This document shows, piece after piece, positions 16,650 through 19,136 of a DNA stretch of 19,136 nucleotides (its first letter is position 1; each line of letters opens with the position of its first letter). This DNA comes from Caryophanales bacterium UBA6356 (GTDB lineage: Bacteria; Bacillota_I; Bacilli_A; RFN20; CAG-826), in assembly GCA_002440125.1 (NCBI GenBank), contig DJRQ01000009.1, positions 1 through 19,136 of the forward strand, read 5' to 3'. Both the position numbers and the translations under genes were made by a program. Below the pieces are notes generated by a model that worked only from the letters and a program-made list of their open reading frames with translations, ran no database searches and was not told where the DNA came from.

Positions 16650-16897
16650 AGAGTTCCCCTCTCTTTTAAACGTTCTAATCGCTCTATAAAAACCGAAACA
16701 ATTCTATATCAAAGGAAGCATCTATATGGATATTTATTAAGTTTATTTTTGCTTTTTTTGCCTTTGACACAAAGAACTTCGCATCAATGCGCTCATGCGG
16801 GGAAGGGCAAGATAATCTACTACGTTGCGATTTGTATATAACCAAAAAATCCCCCACGTGAAACATTTTATTAGGATTTGTCTCATATAGGGCGAAG
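16650..16897. other. Intergenic region between the ABC exporter and the recombinase remnant
   Basis: Apart from the exporter promoter and Shine-Dalgarno I see no gene here, only AT-rich sequence and short frames without ribosome binding sites. It marks the change from dense chromosomal genes to the looser accessory region. Confidence 0.5.
16683..16712 (-). promoter_or_regulatory. Promoter of the ABC exporter
   Basis: On the minus strand TTGATA (16712-16707), an 18-bp spacer, and TATAGA (16688-16683). A leader of about 30 nt with GAGGGG precedes the ATG at 16649. Confidence 0.55.
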
Positions 16898-17503
16898 TTA
16901 CAATGGAGTGCCCCACCGATTGGCAAAAAATCCCATGAATAAGGCATTTTTAAGAAAAATAAAAAAAAGAAGTGACCTTGTATCACTTCTGTTATTCCAA
17001 TATATCATGAAATTATAAGCCTTAATGAGCCATGCCTTTATATCTTCTCCGGTGAGGTTCAGATTTGCATTGCGTTTGGCCTTTGTTGTATTTTGCGTTG
17101 AATCGGTAGATATGCTTTGCGTATTTGCTTGTCGAATGCCACTTTTTCTTCCCATATGGCTTGCCGCAATAACCGTATATCAGTTTCGAGGCGAATATCG
17201 AGTTGCCCGAATAAACGGCTCCAAGCATAGACCTGTGCACCATTTCGCATACCTCACGCTCGATAATCGCAGGATGCTTATTCTCGACATGATACTGTGT
17301 CATCTCACCTCACCACCGTTTGTCACCATCCTATGCCCAATATAATCGGCGGCATATTTCTTCTGATAGAGAGCATCGCCTTTATATTTCTCGTTAGTGA
17401 GGATGAAATAAACCATGTTTTTCTTCCATTTAGATGATTTGTCCGATGGCGTTAGAACTCCATTCGATTTCAAGAATTCCGAAATACCAGCACATGTCTT
17501 GAA
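16898..17503 (-). pseudogene. Decayed large serine recombinase fragment
   Basis: Three stretches in different frames line up with the middle and C-terminal part of large serine recombinases (TnpX-like resolvases). Part 1 (17503-17300): GISEFLKSNGVLTPSDK, then KNMVYFILTNEKYKGDALYQKK, the end of the recombinase domain. Part 2 (17303-17022): QYHVENKHPAIIEREVCEMV, then SGNSIFASKLIYGYCGKPYG and KKWHSTSKY, the zinc-ribbon start. Part 3 (about 17070-16898): NLTGEDIKAWLIKAYN. Joins at about 17300 and 17065 need frameshifts. Two of the usual zinc cysteines are lost (IYGYCG for ICGDCG, YRFN for WRCN). The catalytic-serine N-terminal domain is missing: an in-frame stop lies at 17504-17506. It is non-functional and marks an old integrated mobile element. 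Confidence 0.85.
16955..16990 (-). terminator. Intrinsic terminator at the end of the recombinase remnant
   Basis: On the minus strand AGAAGTGA (16990-16983), loop TACAAGG, TCACTTCT (16975-16968), followed by a long T run. The 8-bp stem is perfect. It still lies inside the open frame of the third recombinase fragment, suggesting the original C-terminus has been lost. Confidence 0.9.
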
Positions 17504-17645
17504 TTAGACTTCTTTCGTTGACGTTTTCGCCAACCGAAAACCCGCCCATATAGAAGATATAGTTACTTCTCATTGTTCTGTCCTCAACCTTAGGTTTGCC
17601 TCTAGTTTTTCTCTTGAATAATCCATAAATCCGCCTGTTTTGCAT
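17504..17645 (-). other. Possible remnant of a mobilisation-type gene
   Basis: Between the Fic terminator and the recombinase remnant a minus-strand frame reads KRKTRGKPKVEDRTMRSNYI, then FYMGGFSVGENVNERSLIQD. The basic GKPKVEDRTMRSN start resembles the N-terminus of some MobC-like relaxosome accessory proteins, but the match is short and compositional. There is no ribosome binding site at a usable start, and the frame runs through the Fic terminator upstream. It may be a broken piece of the same mobile element, or nothing. Confidence 0.2.
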
Positions 17646-17676
17646 AAAAAAACACTCGCCAATTGGCAAATGTTTT
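17646..17676 (-). terminator. Intrinsic terminator downstream of fic
   Basis: On the minus strand AAAACATTTGCC (17676-17665), AATT loop, GGCGAGTGTTTT (17660-17649) and further T. The 12-bp stem includes two G-T pairs. It lies about 50 bp past the Fic stop and closes a single-gene unit. Confidence 0.85.
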
Positions 17677-17727
17677 CTCTCATTATTTTGTTTTTATCGT
17701 AATTTACTTATATTTTTACAAGAATAA

Positions 17728-18777
17728 TTATTTTAGCAGCACATAAAATGTGTTTTTGCCCTGACCGTACTTTTTGACTTTCTCATTCTTTATCAAGGCC
17801 GCTATTGCTTTTTCAACCGCACTAACGGAAATGGTCGGGCAAAGCTCCGCGATATCGGATTTCGTAAGCTTTCCGATTTTAGTTTTGAATGCACTTTCTA
17901 CAAGTTCTGTCGCTGTTCTCTTCTTACTGACAAGGCTTAGCCTTTCTTCAAAATCGTTATATGCGGAAAGAATCGTCATAAGCATATATTTTATGAAAGG
18001 AGCCGGATCGTCTTTTCCTTCATGCCAACCGATTTGGCTATCATACAATGCGTCGTAATATAAATCCTTATATTTTGCAATTTTGCTTTCAAGGGATATA
18101 TACTTCCCAACAAAGTATCCCGAGCGATATAAGAACAATGTTGTCAGAAGTCTGCTCATTCTACCGTTGCCATCACGAAAAGGATGAATGCAAAGAAAAT
18201 CGTGTATAAAGATAGGTATCAACAAGAGTGCGTCCACGCTTCCCTCTTCTATTGCTTCGTTGAACGTTTTGCAAAGATTTTCAATCGCCAACGGTGTTTC
18301 AAATGGATCGAGTGGCATAAACAAAACTATCTTATTTCCATTTTTGTCGATAGCAGAGATCTCATTCTGTGAGTTCTTAAAATGGCCTCCGAAATTCGCC
18401 TCACTATTATGGGAATACAATATTTTGTGAAGTTGCAAAATATAGTTCGGAGTTATCGGAATATACTCAAAACTTTCATGAATTGTGGCAAGTGCATCAC
18501 GATATCCAGCAATCTCTTTTTCGTTTCGGTTCCTCGGAGTCGTCTTTTGCAGAATCAGTTGCTTTAACCTTGTTTCTGTTGTTCCGATACCCTCAATCGC
18601 ATTGCTAGCTTCCGTGCTTTGAATCTTTGCGATTTCAACAAGTCTGTCAAGTTCCAATTTCTTTTGAGAAAGGTATAACTCTTGTCTACCTTTCATCTCG
18701 TGAATTTTAACAAGGTACTCGATGATGGCGCTATCCCATTTACAATTTACAAGTCTTTTATAATCGAATTCTCTCAT
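17728..18777 (-). CDS. Class II Fic-domain protein with C-terminal winged helix
   Basis: 349 aa. The Fic core motif HPFRDGNGR is intact (198-206; catalytic His198), so the protein should transfer AMP (or another nucleotide part) from a nucleotide to a hydroxyl on a target protein. An N-terminal inhibitory helix carries SNAIEG (58-63), the (S/T)xxxE(G/N) motif whose Glu62 blocks the active site in class II Fic proteins, so the enzyme is self-restrained and needs no separate antitoxin. Residues about 288-349 form a winged-helix-like domain (KLTKSDIAELCPTISVSAVE, then KKYGQGKNTFYVLL), suggesting DNA binding and possible autoregulation. The ATG at 18777 has AAGGAG 7 nt upstream. The AT-rich setting next to a dead recombinase suggests horizontal transfer. 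Target unknown. Confidence 0.93.
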   Translation of the reverse strand: MREFDYKRLVNCKWDSAIIEYLVKIHEMKGRQELYLSQKKLELDRLVEIAKIQSTEASNAIEGIGTTETRLKQLILQKTTPRNRNEKEIAGYRDALATIHESFEYIPITPNYILQLHKILYSHNSEANFGGHFKNSQNEISAIDKNGNKIVLFMPLDPFETPLAIENLCKTFNEAIEEGSVDALLLIPIFIHDFLCIHPFRDGNGRMSRLLTTLFLYRSGYFVGKYISLESKIAKYKDLYYDALYDSQIGWHEGKDDPAPFIKYMLMTILSAYNDFEERLSLVSKKRTATELVESAFKTKIGKLTKSDIAELCPTISVSAVEKAIAALIKNEKVKKYGQGKNTFYVLLK

Positions 18778-18788
18778 TTTTAACTCCT

Positions 18789-18837
18789 TTCTCGTAAATT
18801 GTAGCCATTTTTACGAGAATGGTTAATGGGTTACGAG
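18789..18837 (-). promoter_or_regulatory. fic promoter with three 20-bp-phased operator half-sites
   Basis: TTCTCGTAAA (18789-18798) and TTTACGAGAA (18810-18819) form a perfect 10-bp inverted repeat with an 11-bp spacer. The spacer region carries a minus-strand -10 box TACAAT (18803-18798). A third half-site TTACGAG follows at 18831-18837. The heptamers start at 18791, 18811 and 18831, exactly 20 bp apart (two helical turns). A bound regulator would cover the -10, so repression is expected; the winged-helix end of the Fic protein is a candidate. CTCGTAAA recurs at 19089-19096. Confidence 0.65.
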
Positions 18838-19136
18838 CACAAAATCGCTAAATCTTGCAAAAAGTACTTATATAAGCAAAGCCTCTTGCTCTTAATTTGA
18901 TTATAGTTGCAAGATAATCAATATTCATATTCTCATTCCTGCACGCAAATTATTAAATGAAATGAAAATTGTGAGCACTTTTTTGAGAAAAAATCAAGTA
19001 AACTGCGGAATAATGTCGAGACTAAAATGAGACTTTATCAAAAAAACATAAATCATTCCGTATCAACATACAAAAAAAGAAAAAGAGCCTCGTAAAATGC
19101 CGTTTGACACTTCTACAAAGCTCTGAATATTGCTGT
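18838..19136. other. AT-rich non-coding end of the window
   Basis: No gene is visible to the window end. It holds nested inverted repeats at 18852-18921, a short AGCAA/TTGCT hairpin at 18875-18890, and a CTCGTAAA box near 19089 like those at the fic promoter. A gene beyond the edge could use that box. Confidence 0.4.
18852..18921. repeat. Nested inverted repeats upstream of fic
   Basis: ATCTTGCAA (18852-18860) is the exact reverse complement of TTGCAAGAT (18907-18915). Overlapping the second arm, TTGATTAT (18897-18904) pairs with ATAATCAA (18914-18921) over a 9-bp spacer. The two pairings share bases and are mutually exclusive. They may be binding sites or remains of a mobile-element end. 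Confidence 0.6.

Noticed and set aside
17059..17250. Separate gene from a 63-codon minus-strand frame
   Set aside because: Out of frame with the recombinase fragments and without similarity; a by-product of the pseudogene.

Overview
The window reads as a chromosomal segment of a low-to-moderate GC Bacillota-type bacterium, probably of the Bacilli/Erysipelotrichia-like or Mollicute-related branch. I base this on a TPP-riboswitch-controlled thiT, AGGAGG-type ribosome binding sites, A-rich coding sequence, and TGA used as a stop with TGG for Trp (standard code). I cannot name the species. Gene packing is very tight: all four convergent gene pairs overlap or abut. About half of the transcription units start with a TATAAT-like box only 7-11 nt before the ATG and have no clear Shine-Dalgarno, which suggests leaderless mRNAs.

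Layout. (1) 1-1263: a thiamine-uptake unit, with an extended -10 promoter, TPP riboswitch, intrinsic terminator, thiT, and an unrecognised four-helix membrane protein overlapping it by ATGA. (2) 1241-1906: ung (uracil-DNA glycosylase), minus strand. (3) 1959-10012: a surface-glycan cluster on both strands. It holds two plus-strand GT-B glycosyltransferases, a WbuB-like glycosyltransferase on the minus strand, a TupA-like ATP-grasp protein, a lipoprotein with an Ig-like region, a Wzy/WaaL-like membrane protein and a GT-D-fold glycosyltransferase. The last three form a tightly coupled minus-strand operon. (4) 10114-11544: enolase with its own promoter and terminator. (5) 11545-13579: an intergenic stretch with an ACTTCAA repeat array spaced by one helical turn, then a likely stress or redox operon (nitroreductase, DUF308 membrane protein, DJ-1/PfpI protein). 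(6) 13580-16649: a ROK-type regulator and, upstream of it on the same strand, a complete ABC exporter.

(7) 16650-19136: an AT-richer accessory region. It contains a frameshifted remnant of a large serine recombinase, two strong minus-strand terminators, and a class II Fic protein gene. The Fic promoter carries three TTACGAG-type heptamers spaced exactly 20 bp apart. This region looks like the decayed edge of an integrated mobile element that left the Fic gene behind.

Working together, the core is housekeeping (vitamin uptake, uracil repair, glycolysis) around a capsule- or wall-polysaccharide locus. The glycosyltransferases would build the repeat unit, the Wzy/WaaL-like protein would polymerise or ligate it, and the ATP-grasp protein could add amino-acid decorations. 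No CRISPR array, rRNA or tRNA gene was seen. No entirely new multi-gene system is evident. The best leads are the leaderless-promoter architecture, the phased operator at fic, the 11-bp repeat array, and the unnamed partner of thiT.
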